Positions 1 to 8,740 of a stretch of 64,000 nt of DNA are shown piece by piece. Within the stretch, counting starts at the first letter, position 1. The number at the start of each line of letters is the position of its first letter. Below the pieces are notes generated by a model, which did not search any database, was not told the origin of the DNA, and saw only the letters and a list, made by a program, of their open reading frames with translations. Position numbers and translations under genes: made by a program. This DNA comes from an uncultured Bacilli bacterium. GTDB taxonomy: Bacteria; Bacillota_I; Bacilli_A; RF39; UBA660. The DNA lies in the NCBI GenBank assembly GCA_934148875.1, contig CAKPDJ010000002.1, forward strand, positions 1 through 64,000. The letters are read 5' to 3'.

Positions 1-133
1 GTGTAAAAAAATCCGCAAACTAAAAAATTTTAAGGCTTATAAAGGGCTTGGTTGAGCCATTCTTAAAAATACGAATGAAATATTAACATAATATTGTAAT
101 TAAATAATAAATATGTAAACAGGAGGTGTTACT
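1..133 (+). promoter_or_regulatory. leader of the virion operon
   Basis: No gene is visible before the terminase. The stretch is very AT-rich and ends in a strong ribosome binding site, AGGAGGTG at 121-128, placed to use the ATG at 134. A weak hairpin (GGCTTGGTTGAGCC, about 46-59) is present. No convincing -35/-10 pair can be named, so transcription may enter from before the window. Confidence 0.4.
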
Positions 134-667
134 ATGGCAGGACCAGCAGCTTCTTACCTTCAGCTTATAGAAAGGGGAAGATCACACATCCCACCACACG
201 AGTTAGAAACTCGCAGGAAGGCAGAAGAATCAATGCTTACGAAAACTTCATTAGTTGAATTTGATGAAGTTAAAAAGAACAAAGTAGCACATAAAGAATT
301 CATAAGAATATCTGAAATGCTAAGCAAAATACAAAAAAATGATGCGATATATGCAGGAGCCATTAATAGATATTGTCTTTTAGCAGCAGAGTGCAAAGAT
401 ATAGAAAAAGAAATTAAAAAGTATAAAAAAATGGCTTTAGATGCTAAGAAAAAATATAAAAATAAAGAGATAGATTACGATTCATACACGAATGCTTTAA
501 ATTTAAGTGATAGTAAAGCTATCCAATTTGATAAACAGCTTCAATCTAAGAGAATGATGATGTTTAATATAGAAAAGGAAAATCTAATGACTATTTCATC
601 TTCATTAAGATGTGTACCAAAGAAACAAACTAAGAAAGAGAAGGAAGATAATGACCTTTTCGATTAA
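134..667 (+). CDS. terS: putative terminase small subunit
   Basis: This is the first gene of the packaging-head operon, 177 residues, with a strong AGGAGGTG site before its ATG. It would bind phage DNA and load the large subunit at the packaging site. The protein is Lys/Glu-rich and helical, with a likely coiled coil around residues 85-115 and a basic C-terminus, as expected for P27/HK97-type small terminases. The call rests mainly on position, because the next gene, overlapping by 17 nt, is a clear large terminase. Sequence motifs in small terminases are weak, so an unrelated DNA-binding protein cannot be excluded. Confidence 0.72.
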   Translation: MAGPAASYLQLIERGRSHIPPHELETRRKAEESMLTKTSLVEFDEVKKNKVAHKEFIRISEMLSKIQKNDAIYAGAINRYCLLAAECKDIEKEIKKYKKMALDAKKKYKNKEIDYDSYTNALNLSDSKAIQFDKQLQSKRMMMFNIEKENLMTISSSLRCVPKKQTKKEKEDNDLFD

Positions 668-2489
668 TGAGTTTTATGAAAAAATAAAAGATTTTCCTTG
701 GATAGATGTTGAATATCCAACTCACAAATATGCTATTGAAGTTGTTACAGGCCAAAGAGTAGCTTGTAAATGGGAAAAATTAAGCTGTGAGAGACATCTA
801 AGGGATTTACTAAGGCAAAATACAGATGAATTTCCTTATGTGTTCGATCTTACAAGATCTAATTTAATTTTTAATTGGTTTTCTAAAAGATGTACTCATG
901 TTAAAGGTGTATTTGCAGGACAACCTATAGAATTGGTAGCATTTCAAAAATACGATTTAGGCTGTTTATTTGGATGGGTGCATAGAGAAACAGGATATAG
1001 AAGATTTAAATATTCTTATAATAAAATTTCAAGAGGGCATGCTAAGTCTACTGTTCAATCAGGTATCGCCACATTTGGTATGGTAGGAGATTGTTATTAT
1101 CCACCTTTTCAACCGGAATTAAGAGAATTTGAGATGTCTCCTAATGTTTATTGTGCTGGATATGATAGAAAACAAGCTAAAATAGTTTGGAAAGATGCTT
1201 GTACTATGGCTAAAAAAAGCCCTAAAATAGACAAAGAGTTAGAAGTAAAAAAGACATATGTTACTAATAGAAAAAGAGAAGGTGAACTGGAAGCTCTATC
1301 AAAAGATACAGATAATAAAGATGGTTTTTCAGTTTGTATAGCCATAATAGATGAATACCACAAATGGAAATCTTCAGAAGTATACGAAACTATTAAATCT
1401 GCATTTGGGAAAAGACCACAGGAATTAATTAATGTAATAACTACAGCTGGAATTAATGCAGAAAATTCTCCTTGTAAAATAGAAGAAGAAACATGTAAAA
1501 AAATTCTCGAAGGTCATATTCCTAACATGGAAAATTATTTTGTAATTATAAGAGAATTAGATAAGGATGACAATCCACATGACATGAGTGTATGGCCTAA
1601 AGCTGCTCCTATGTTAAATGAAGTTGCTAACGGCAATGAATATGCAAAAATATTAGCTGAACAAATTAAAAGTGACCATGATTTAGCTTATGGAAGTAAT
1701 GATTACGGTAAAATAAGAGAATTTTTAACTAAAAGATGTGATTTATGGCAAAATGATAGCGAAAATATGTTCTTAGATGGATTAATGGATAAATTTAAAT
1801 CTTTAGCAGTAAGCAGAGAAGAATTTTTAAAACTTACTAAAGGTAGAGAATGTATAGCAGGTATTGACTTATCTAAGGCAACAGACCTTACGGCAACAGG
1901 ATATTTATTTAGACTAGAAGATGGAAGGTATGCATTTACAGCACATGGATATATAGCAGAAGACAAAGCAGCAAAACACGAAAGAACAGATAGAGTTCCA
2001 TATATGCATTGGGCAGATGAAGGCTGGTGTACGTTAACTCCTGGTGGAGTAGTAGATTATACCTACTTAATTAATGATATTTTAGATGTAAATAAGAAAT
2101 ATGATTGGAAAGTTAGAGAAGTAGCATATGACCCATATTCAGCTGAATATTGTACTCAAGATCTTTACAAAAAAGGAATTACAAGAGTTGAAGTTCCACA
2201 GAGAGTTAGTTATTTATCTGAGGCTACTAAATTATTTAAACATTTAATTATAGAAGGAAATTTAGTTCATGATGGAAGCCCATTATTCATATGGTGTGCA
2301 TCTAATGCTGTAATAACTACAGATCATCAGGAAAATATTATGCTTTCTAAAAAAGATAGAAATGATACACAGAGAATTGATTTATTAGCAGCATCTATTA
2401 ATGCTTTAAGTCGTGGAATGAGTGTATTAAGGCCTAAACGCTCTATTATATATGTACCGAATAGGCGCAAAAAGGGGGTGAGCAATTGA
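651..2489 (+). CDS. terL: terminase large subunit
   Basis: This is the ATP-driven packaging motor and headful/cos nuclease. An N-terminal ATPase is indicated by a Walker A-like segment SRGHAKST (about residues 127-134), a Walker B VCIAIIDEYH (about 229-238), and a C-terminal RNase H-like nuclease domain beginning with GIDLSKATD (about 404-412, whose Asp should bind metal). The length of 612 residues is a little long but typical of HK97-type enzymes. The ATG at 651 is chosen over an upstream ATG at 612 because it follows GAAGGAAG and gives the usual short overlap with the small subunit gene. The stop overlaps the portal start. Confidence 0.95.
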   Translation: MTFSINEFYEKIKDFPWIDVEYPTHKYAIEVVTGQRVACKWEKLSCERHLRDLLRQNTDEFPYVFDLTRSNLIFNWFSKRCTHVKGVFAGQPIELVAFQKYDLGCLFGWVHRETGYRRFKYSYNKISRGHAKSTVQSGIATFGMVGDCYYPPFQPELREFEMSPNVYCAGYDRKQAKIVWKDACTMAKKSPKIDKELEVKKTYVTNRKREGELEALSKDTDNKDGFSVCIAIIDEYHKWKSSEVYETIKSAFGKRPQELINVITTAGINAENSPCKIEEETCKKILEGHIPNMENYFVIIRELDKDDNPHDMSVWPKAAPMLNEVANGNEYAKILAEQIKSDHDLAYGSNDYGKIREFLTKRCDLWQNDSENMFLDGLMDKFKSLAVSREEFLKLTKGRECIAGIDLSKATDLTATGYLFRLEDGRYAFTAHGYIAEDKAAKHERTDRVPYMHWADEGWCTLTPGGVVDYTYLINDILDVNKKYDWKVREVAYDPYSAEYCTQDLYKKGITRVEVPQRVSYLSEATKLFKHLIIEGNLVHDGSPLFIWCASNAVITTDHQENIMLSKKDRNDTQRIDLLAASINALSRGMSVLRPKRSIIYVPNRRKKGVSN

Positions 2490-3706
2490 AAATCTTAAAT
2501 AAATTAAAAAGTGTTTTTGCAAGTACACCAAGAAAGAAAAATATTAAACTTGTTAGAAATTTCGGTTGGAAATTTTATAATAGAGATTTAGCAACAAATG
2601 AAACTATATTTAGTGCTGTAATGATAAAAGCTAATGCAATAGCTTCAGCACCAATACAAATACAACAAAATTATCAAAAATTAACTCCATATGAGCATAA
2701 TTTAGCATATTTATTTAAATTTGGGCCTAATCCAAGACAAACAATGTTTAATTTTATTCAATTCATGGAAGCTTCAAGGAATACAAATTCAGGAGCATAT
2801 GCCATTATAGAATATGATAGATTAGGAGATGCAAAATTTATATGGCCACTAAAATCTGACTATGTAACACCACTTCTAAATGAAGATGATAATGAACTTT
2901 ATTATAGAATAAGAGACATAGAAAGTAACGATATAGCTTATATTCATAATAGCCACATAATTGCACTAGAATATTTAGATAATAATGGTTATAAAGGCAT
3001 AAATCCATTAGATATCTTAAAAAATACAATTGATTATGATATTGAAGTAAAGGAATTTTCTTTAAACCAGATGAAAGAAAGCCTAAAAGCAAATGCTGTA
3101 GTAACTATTCAATCAGAATTATCACCAGAACTTATTGATGAATATGATGAGATGATGGAAGGAATGCAAGAAGCAGGAATAATTTACTTAGACAGTACAA
3201 TGAAGTTTGAAGAGCTATCAGGTAAAACTGCGGTTGATGCTAATATTGGAACAGTAGATCAGATAACAGTAGAAAGAGTAGAGAGAGTTTTTAATATAGT
3301 TGGTAAGCTAACTAAAGGCTCTAGTTCAAATAATAAGGGAAGTAATTCAGATACAGAAGATTTGCTATTCTTAAAAGACAGTTTACTTCCTATCGTAAGA
3401 CAATATGAGCAAGAATTTAGTAAAAAATTACTAAATGAGCATGAGAAAATGAATGGATATGAAATAAAAATCCAAATGAATGGATATGCCAGAGCAACTA
3501 TGGAGAAAAGGGGTAACTTCTATCAGATTATGCTTAGAAATGGCGTAATGTCTGTTAATGAAGTTAGAGCACTAGAAGACCTTAGACCAGTTAAAGATGG
3601 GGATAAACGTTATATGTCTAGGGACTTATGGGATGCAGAGAGATATGATGAATTTATGACAAGCAATTCTGGGAATAACTTAAATAAAAATGATGAAGAG
3701 GCTTAA
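2486..3706 (+). CDS. phage portal protein
   Basis: This 406-residue HK97-type portal forms the dodecameric ring at the capsid vertex through which DNA is packaged and to which the connectors dock. The N-terminal pattern (a basic first 25 residues, then FSAVMIKANAIASAPIQI) and the C-terminal MEKRGNFYQIMLRNGVMSVNE are typical of the family. Translation starts at a TTG at 2486 that overlaps the terminase stop and follows a GGGGG-type binding site, so it is probably translationally coupled. The C-terminal tail is Asn/Asp/Glu-rich and likely disordered. Confidence 0.93.
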   Translation: MKILNKLKSVFASTPRKKNIKLVRNFGWKFYNRDLATNETIFSAVMIKANAIASAPIQIQQNYQKLTPYEHNLAYLFKFGPNPRQTMFNFIQFMEASRNTNSGAYAIIEYDRLGDAKFIWPLKSDYVTPLLNEDDNELYYRIRDIESNDIAYIHNSHIIALEYLDNNGYKGINPLDILKNTIDYDIEVKEFSLNQMKESLKANAVVTIQSELSPELIDEYDEMMEGMQEAGIIYLDSTMKFEELSGKTAVDANIGTVDQITVERVERVFNIVGKLTKGSSSNNKGSNSDTEDLLFLKDSLLPIVRQYEQEFSKKLLNEHEKMNGYEIKIQMNGYARATMEKRGNFYQIMLRNGVMSVNEVRALEDLRPVKDGDKRYMSRDLWDAERYDEFMTSNSGNNLNKNDEEA

Positions 3707-3751
3707 AAGGCCTATTTTTTATACCTAAAATTACTGAAAGGGGGTGAGATA

Positions 3752-4474
3752 GTGAAAAAATACTGGGAATTTAAGAATATAGCAGAAACAAGTGCTGAAT
3801 TATTCATATATGGTGATATATCTAGTTATGAATATGAAGGAAGTACATCTGCAAACCTTTTTAAAAAGGAGTTAGACTCTATTAACCCTGAAGCAGACAT
3901 TAATATTTTTATTAATAGTCCTGGGGGAGAAGTATTTGAAGGTATTGCAATAGGCAATATGATAAAACGTAGAAAAGGGAAAACTACTTGTACAGTAGAT
4001 GCTTTAGCTGCAAGTATAGCAACTGTTATAGCTTCAAGTTGCGATAAAGTTTATATGTATAAGAACAGTATGTTTATGATCCATAATGCTTCATCTATCG
4101 TTTGGGGAAATGCCAATGAAATGAGAAAAATGGCAGATGATTTAGATAGAATTACTGAATCAATTAAAGAAACTTACCTTGAAAAGTGTAAGAAAAAGAC
4201 CACAAAAGCTGAGTTTACAAGGCTTATGGATAATGAAACATGGTTATCTGCTGATGAGACTAAAGAATTAGGTCTATGTGATAAGGTTTTAGCAGAAAAC
4301 AAAGCAGTTGCAAGTATAAATAGTGAATTATTTAAAAATTATAAAAATGTTCCTGAAGGCTTAACAAAGCCTTTTTTTGATGCCCAAAAACCAGTAATGA
4401 GTGAGGAAACAAAAGCATTATTGGAGGAAGTAAAAGCAATGAAGGGCTATGAAAATTTTGATAAATTATTTTAA
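3752..4474 (+). CDS. ClpP-like prohead protease (S14)
   Basis: This 240-residue serine protease of the ClpP fold cleaves the capsid delta domain or scaffold during head maturation. The oxyanion loop NSPGGE (about residues 55-60), the nucleophile region ALAASIA with Ser88, the MIHNAS segment with His111, and a late Asp in LMDNETWLSADE are all in place, so the enzyme should be active. The start is a GTG at 3752 after GGGGGTGA. It lies between portal and capsid genes, the standard order in HK97-type phages. The last 30 residues may act as a linker or small scaffold. Confidence 0.93.
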   Translation: MKKYWEFKNIAETSAELFIYGDISSYEYEGSTSANLFKKELDSINPEADINIFINSPGGEVFEGIAIGNMIKRRKGKTTCTVDALAASIATVIASSCDKVYMYKNSMFMIHNASSIVWGNANEMRKMADDLDRITESIKETYLEKCKKKTTKAEFTRLMDNETWLSADETKELGLCDKVLAENKAVASINSELFKNYKNVPEGLTKPFFDAQKPVMSEETKALLEEVKAMKGYENFDKLF

Positions 4475-4490
4475 AAGGAGGCCGAAAAAT

Positions 4491-5639
4491 ATGGCAAAAA
4501 ACAGATTTAAAATTCAACAACAATTAGAAGGAACTAGAGCTTCTCTTAAAGAAGCAGTAAATAAAGTAGATGCAGCTTATGCTGATGTAACATCAACTTT
4601 AGAACAAAGAGCTGCATTAGAAGAAATAGTAAAAGATCTTAAAAATAGAGTAGAAAAATATGAAAATGATTTAAAAGAATTAGATGAAGAAGCTGCAGAA
4701 AACTTTAAGAGAGAAAATTCTATTCACAATTTAAGAAAATCAGGAGATGAAAAAATAGAAGCAAAAGCTGAATTAATCAGAGCTACTATGAAAAAAGAAA
4801 AAGTAAGTCAAAGAGTTCTTAATGCTTTAGGAGAAGGATCAGGTGCAGGAAATGGTGAAAACTTATTACCAACAACTTTAATGACAGAATTAGTTACTGA
4901 ACCATTTGCAGTTAACCCATTAAGAGGAGTTTCAACAATGACTAATATCACAAACCTTGAAATTCCTAAATTAGCTTTCACATTAGATGATGATGAATTC
5001 TTAACTTCTAATAGTGCAACTGCAAAAGAAATGGCTATGTCAGCATCTAAAATTAAATTTGAAAGAAAAGACTTTAGAGTATTTGCAGACATCACAGATG
5101 CAGTTTTAAGAGGAAGCAATGTTAATTTAGTAGGATATGTAGAAAATGCTTTAAGAAGTGGTATGGCAAAGAAAGAAAAGAAACTTGCTTTTGCTGTTGG
5201 AACATCAAATCCAGAAACTTCATTCTATAACAAGACTGGTTCTAACTATGACATCACTGCTATTACTAAAGAAAGTAAATACTTAGCAATAAAAGCAGCA
5301 CTTGCAGATTTAGAAGATGATTATGCTGATAAAGCAAAAATTGTTATGAGAAGAGCAGATTATTATGACATAATCGAAGCTTTAGCAAACGGAAATGCTT
5401 CTTTATACCAAGCACAACCAGAATCAGTATTAGGTGCTCCAGTTATCTTCTGTGACTTAGCAACTATTCCAGTAGTTGGTGACTTTTCTTACTCTCACTT
5501 CAACTATGATTTAGATGCTACTTATGAATCAGATAAAAACATCAAAACAGGAATCACTTCTTTCGTATTAACAGGATACTTAGATCACAAGATTAAAATG
5601 AAATCTGCATTCAGATTAGCTTTAGTACAGGGGGAGTAA
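4491..5639 (+). CDS. major capsid protein, HK97 fold
   Basis: This 382-residue product has an N-terminal charged helical delta domain (about residues 1-110, Lys/Glu-rich coiled coil) that should be removed by the preceding protease, then the HK97-fold core with N-terminal arm, E-loop, P- and A-domains. The ATG at 4491 follows AAAGGAGG; an in-frame upstream ATG at 4449 lies inside the protease gene and is rejected. The final codons CAG GGG GAG TAA contain a run of five G, and the -1 frame stays open for 66 further codons (see next entry), so a minor extended capsid form is likely. Confidence 0.95.
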   Translation: MAKNRFKIQQQLEGTRASLKEAVNKVDAAYADVTSTLEQRAALEEIVKDLKNRVEKYENDLKELDEEAAENFKRENSIHNLRKSGDEKIEAKAELIRATMKKEKVSQRVLNALGEGSGAGNGENLLPTTLMTELVTEPFAVNPLRGVSTMTNITNLEIPKLAFTLDDDEFLTSNSATAKEMAMSASKIKFERKDFRVFADITDAVLRGSNVNLVGYVENALRSGMAKKEKKLAFAVGTSNPETSFYNKTGSNYDITAITKESKYLAIKAALADLEDDYADKAKIVMRRADYYDIIEALANGNASLYQAQPESVLGAPVIFCDLATIPVVGDFSYSHFNYDLDATYESDKNIKTGITSFVLTGYLDHKIKMKSAFRLALVQGE

Positions 5640-5833
5640 TTAACCCTGTTAAATCTGCAGTAGCTCCTTTAAGTGTGGACGATGAAATTGCTGCAACAAT
5701 AGACGAGCCTACTGTGGATTATAGCTCGTACACGGTAGCTCAGCTGAAATCTATTGCAGATGAAAGCGGGGTAGAATACCCATCTAATATTAAAAAAGCT
5801 GATTTAATTGCTAAATTAGAGGAACAGGCATAG
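5633..5833 (+). CDS. -1 frameshift extension of the capsid protein (Rho-N/HeH-like domain)
   Basis: In the -1 frame relative to the capsid gene, codons from GGA at 5633 to TAG at 5831-5833 encode 66 residues. The last ~40 (SSYTVAQLKSIADES and NIKKADLIAKLEEQA) look like a small helix-extended-helix/SAP/Rho-N fold, common as separate or fused genes next to phage capsids. There is no ribosome binding site with an ATG/GTG/TTG for a free-standing gene. The GGG codon at 5631-5633 can slip back one base onto GGG inside G5 (5630-5634), giving a fused 448-residue protein. A homopolymer sequencing error that splits one gene is the main alternative. Confidence 0.6.
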   Translation, partial: GVINPVKSAVAPLSVDDEIAATIDEPTVDYSSYTVAQLKSIADESGVEYPSNIKKADLIAKLEEQA

Positions 5834-5861
5834 GCCTTTTCCTCTAAAAAGGGGAGGGCTT

Positions 5862-6149
5862 ATGGTTCAATTAGAAGATGCCAAATCTTATATGATGATT
5901 GATTTTAGCGAAAAGGATAATGATATCATTAATTTTATAGAAGAGGCAAAAACAATAATAGAAACAAGTACCGGAGCAGAAGCAGAAATTGTTTATAGTT
6001 CTGGTGATGAAAAATTAATGCATCTATACGATATAGTACATAAAATTGTAATTAAAAACTTATGGGATGAGCAATCAACAAGTGGTGCGAGACTTACAAA
6101 TCTTTATATTAAATTAAGAGCTTATTACAGGAAGGTAACAAATGGCTAA
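5862..6149 (+). CDS. head-tail connector, gp6-like
   Basis: This 95-residue protein begins MVQLEDAKSYMMIDFSEKD and continues with NDIINFIEEAKTIIETSTG, the usual opening of HK97 gp6/SPP1 gp15-type connectors that stack under the portal ring. It has GGGGAGGG before its ATG, overlaps the next gene by 8 nt, and starts the block of four short head-tail joining genes. Family assignment is by pattern, length and order. Confidence 0.85.
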   Translation: MVQLEDAKSYMMIDFSEKDNDIINFIEEAKTIIETSTGAEAEIVYSSGDEKLMHLYDIVHKIVIKNLWDEQSTSGARLTNLYIKLRAYYRKVTNG

Positions 6150-6480
6150 TGCTTTTAAAATGACAGAAAAAGTAGCATTTGTAAGTACTGAAACAGTAGA
6201 AAATGAGAATGGATTTAAAATTACTACAAATACAACAGTCTATGAATGCTGGGCAAATAGATTAAATCTAAGCAATGATGAATTTACAAATACTTATGCC
6301 ACTTTTAATAAATACATTATTAGCTTTAGAGTAAGATATTGCAAATTTACTAAAGAATTAGAATTTAATACTAAAAAATATAAGCTAAAATATAAAGATA
6401 ATTTATTCAATATTATAAGTGCTCAAGATTATAAGAACCTTCATAAATACGTAGATGTAAAAGTAGAGGTGCAAATATGA
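6142..6480 (+). CDS. head closure / head-tail adaptor protein
   Basis: This 112-residue protein occupies the slot of the SPP1 gp16-like head closure protein, second of the four joining genes. It is predicted to be mostly beta-strand (YIISFRVRYCKF, KKYKLKYKDNLFNIISAQD, the latter close to the family's typical NI...D ending). It overlaps both neighbours by a few bases, indicating coupled translation. Assignment is positional plus general resemblance. Confidence 0.75.
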   Translation: MANAFKMTEKVAFVSTETVENENGFKITTNTTVYECWANRLNLSNDEFTNTYATFNKYIISFRVRYCKFTKELEFNTKKYKLKYKDNLFNIISAQDYKNLHKYVDVKVEVQI

Positions 6481-6830
6481 GTGGAGTAACTATAACTGGA
6501 ATAGAACAAACAGAAAGTCTATTTAAAGAATTAACAGATGCTCAAGTAAGAAATGTTGCAAACAAAATTGGAGATATTGTAGTAGATGCAATGAGTGCTA
6601 ATATAGCTCGTGACACAGGTGCTTCACAAAAATCAATTAAAAAACAAGTAAGGAAGAGTGATGGAGGTATAAAGGTATCCATTTCACCACATACTCATTA
6701 CTATATTTATGATGAATTTGGAACTTCTAAAGTTAAAAATAATATAGGAAAACTATACAGAGCTATAGAAGGTAGTAAAAATGAATGTATTGATACAGCA
6801 AAGGAGCTGGCTAAAAACTATGCTAAGTAA
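6477..6830 (+). CDS. tail completion protein, HK97 gp10-like
   Basis: This 117-residue protein has the gp10 pattern: an early G(I/V)-rich strand and a helix with VRNVANKIGDIVVDAM, then DTGASQKSIKKQVRK (the usual 'tGxlrxSi' element), and the HTHYYIYDEFGTSK stretch corresponding to the conserved Y-x-x-x-x-E-F-G-T. It is needed to complete tails and join them to heads. The start overlaps the upstream stop by 4 nt. Confidence 0.88.
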   Translation: MSGVTITGIEQTESLFKELTDAQVRNVANKIGDIVVDAMSANIARDTGASQKSIKKQVRKSDGGIKVSISPHTHYYIYDEFGTSKVKNNIGKLYRAIEGSKNECIDTAKELAKNYAK

Positions 6831-7152
6831 ATTAAAAAAAGATTTAGAAGAAATAACCAGCATTCCTATATATGCATTTATAAAGCCAGAGGAAGAAATA
6901 AAAGATACTTATATAGAATATAGGATTATAAGTGATATAGATGCAGATTTTGCTGGTAATAAAAATTTAACTGAAATATATACAATTCAAATTGATATAT
7001 TTAGTTATTATGACTATATAGAATTAGCAAAAACAATTAAAAATACTCTCAAAGCTAAAGGATATGTTTATATTCAAGGGGATGGGGATCTTTATGAACC
7101 AGATACTAAACTATACCATAAAGCAATGAGATTTAAATATAAAAAATTTTAG
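6820..7152 (+). CDS. tail terminator / minor tail protein
   Basis: The fourth joining gene encodes 110 residues, corresponding in place to the DUF3168/gpU-like tail terminator that caps the tail tube. The ATG at 6820 is used rather than an in-frame one at 6781; it lies 3' of AAAGGAGC and gives a short overlap with the previous gene. The alternating-strand middle (YTIQIDIFSYYDYIEL) and the C-terminal RFKYKKF fit this class. It ends directly at a hairpin with a U-tract. Confidence 0.72.
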   Translation: MLSKLKKDLEEITSIPIYAFIKPEEEIKDTYIEYRIISDIDADFAGNKNLTEIYTIQIDIFSYYDYIELAKTIKNTLKAKGYVYIQGDGDLYEPDTKLYHKAMRFKYKKF

Positions 7153-7174
7153 AGCGTTAATCGCTCTTTTTTTA
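7152..7174 (+). terminator. intrinsic terminator or attenuator before the tail tube gene
   Basis: GAGCG-TTAAT-CGCTC is followed by seven T. The T-run merges into the ribosome binding site of the tail tube gene, so it probably attenuates rather than ends virion transcription, setting a boundary between connector and tail expression. Confidence 0.6.
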
Positions 7175-7187
7175 AGGAGGAATTTAA

Positions 7188-8071
7188 ATGGCAGTTGTAG
7201 CAAAACTAGAAAATGGTTTAAGAAAACTAAAAATGGCCCAATTAAGTGATGATGGTTCATATGGTGATATTTTCACTGTTGCAGACATGACACAAATTAC
7301 AGCAGAAACTAGTGAGGGTGAAACAAAATTAGCAGCTGGTAATGCTGTTATTTATTCAAAAAAGAGCAAAGGATCTACGACAGGTACTGTTGGATTTTAC
7401 TCAACTGATGAAGATACAGAAGCTAAAATATTTGGTTATAAGAAAAATGAAGCAGGAAACATTTTATATGGAATGACTGATAACAAACCATTTGTTGCAA
7501 TTATAGCAGAATTTACAGCAGTTAATCCTGCAACTGGTAATGAAGAAAATGGATATTTAATATTCCCTAAATGTGCTTTAGGAGAAATTTCTCAGGACAT
7601 TAGCACTAAGGATGCAGACGGTAGACTAGTTGCCGCTTAAATCAGAAATGATTTAATGAAAATCGGTGAAAAAACTGGAAGGCTAAGTAAATTATTGAAA
7701 TAAATTCTTTGGTATGTTTTAATGTAATAATTTATATGCTAATCAGAGGTGAAGGCTAGGTTTAAAAACTTAGTCAGCCGCAACGCATACAGATTGAACC
7801 TAGAAATAGAATATAATATCTGCAAGAGGCACCGATATCTTAGCAAGTAAAGTTGAAGATAAAAAGATATGCTGAACTTATAGAAAACTATAAGAACTAT
7901 GGGATAAAAAGCCTATAGGATAACAAATTGAACGAAACTTTCAATGCTAAATCATTAGCATTTACTGCAATGGCTTTAGACAATGCAAATAAAACTTATA
8001 AATTAAAAGGCTTTGGAGAAACACCAGCAACATTAACTGCTGAAATGTTTGTACCAAAAGCATCAGTTTAA
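7188..8071 (+). CDS. major tail tube protein, split by a group I intron
   Basis: Exon 1 (7188-7637, 150 codons) begins MAVVAKLENGLRKLKMAQLS and ends TKDADGRLVAA, directly before an in-frame TAA. Exon 2 (7931-8071, 46 codons plus stop) continues NETFNAKSLAFTAMALDN and ends AEMFVPKASV, a normal C-terminus for phi13-type major tail proteins. Joining the two keeps frame (intron of 293 nt) and gives a 196-residue tube subunit, the usual size. RBS is AAGGAGG. Without splicing the product would lose its last quarter. Splice points are inferred from frame, the U at the 5' exon end and the G at the intron end. Confidence 0.85.
7638..7930 (+). ncRNA. group I self-splicing intron, no ORF
   Basis: The 293-nt insert starts with a stop codon and ends in G. 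Core elements visible: GCATA (7785-7789), preceded by CAAC and followed by CAGA, pairs with TATGC (7868-7872), preceded by AAAAAGA; this matches the R and S elements forming P7. A P5-like arm is formed by TAAATTATT with AATAATTTA, a P6-like hairpin by GGCT...AGCC near 7753-7780, and P1 has an extension hairpin TAAATCA-GAAA-TGATTTA right at the 5' splice site. No homing endonuclease is encoded, so mobility would need help in trans. Boundaries could be off by a few bases. Confidence 0.82.
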
Positions 8072-8086
8072 TAAAATGGAGGGCTT

Positions 8087-8686
8087 ATGCTAATTTGTGA
8101 TGATAATATATTGATAATAACAATTAATAATATAAAAATAGAAGTGAAAGTTACTTTTAATGTTTTAAGAAATCTATATAACTTCTTACAAGATGATATA
8201 AGTAGAGAATTAGATGTAAGCTCTCCGTTTGATTTATTAGAAAAATTAAATGAAGATAACAAATATAGAGCTGCTTTATTATACTGTATGGCTAATGGTA
8301 AAATTCCTTATTACGAAATAAAAGAACATTTAAAGGAACTTCCAGAAATTTATTTTAAGTTAATTGAAACATCAGTATTAAACAGCTTAATTTACATAGA
8401 TAAAAATGAAGAAAAACACGAAGGCAAAGAAGAATCACAAGATTTTGAAGAATATTTTAATTTTTTATACTGTTCAGCAATAACAGTATTACATTTCACA
8501 AAAGAACAATTTTTTGAAACCACTCCTAGAGAATTAAAAGCATTATTAAATGCATATAAATTAAATCAGAAGAATATTCTTTTAACTTCATATATAGAAA
8601 TAATGAAATCTTTAAATAAGCCTACTACTAAAAAAGAAGAAGTAATAAAAGCTCAAGATGCCAATGACTTTTTTAATTTAATATAG
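8087..8686 (+). CDS. putative tail assembly chaperone
   Basis: This 199-residue protein sits between tail tube and tape measure genes, the slot of gpG-type chaperones that coat the tape measure protein during tail assembly. It is helical and acidic (LKELPEIYFKLIETSVLNSL; a C-terminal LNAYKLNQKNILLTSYIEIM), without a recognised catalytic motif. I looked for a slippery site leading to a gpGT-like extension at the 3' end and found none with an open frame. RBS is GGAGGG. Confidence 0.6.
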   Translation: MLICDDNILIITINNIKIEVKVTFNVLRNLYNFLQDDISRELDVSSPFDLLEKLNEDNKYRAALLYCMANGKIPYYEIKEHLKELPEIYFKLIETSVLNSLIYIDKNEEKHEGKEESQDFEEYFNFLYCSAITVLHFTKEQFFETTPRELKALLNAYKLNQKNILLTSYIEIMKSLNKPTTKKEEVIKAQDANDFFNLI

Positions 8687-8725
8687 AACTTTTTAAAATC
8701 TAGTGCATATATTATATTAAAAAGG
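8687..8725 (+). promoter_or_regulatory. promoter-like element within the tail operon
   Basis: The stretch AACTTTTT ... GTGCATATATTATATT closely matches the one at 63622-63662 (AACTTTTT ... GAGCATATATTATACT), including the following AAAAGGTTAAAGGAG leader. This suggests that the next small gene has its own promoter of the family described at other positions, although the GTACT half-box is missing here. Confidence 0.45.
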
Positions 8726-8740
8726 TTAAAGGAGAATAAA

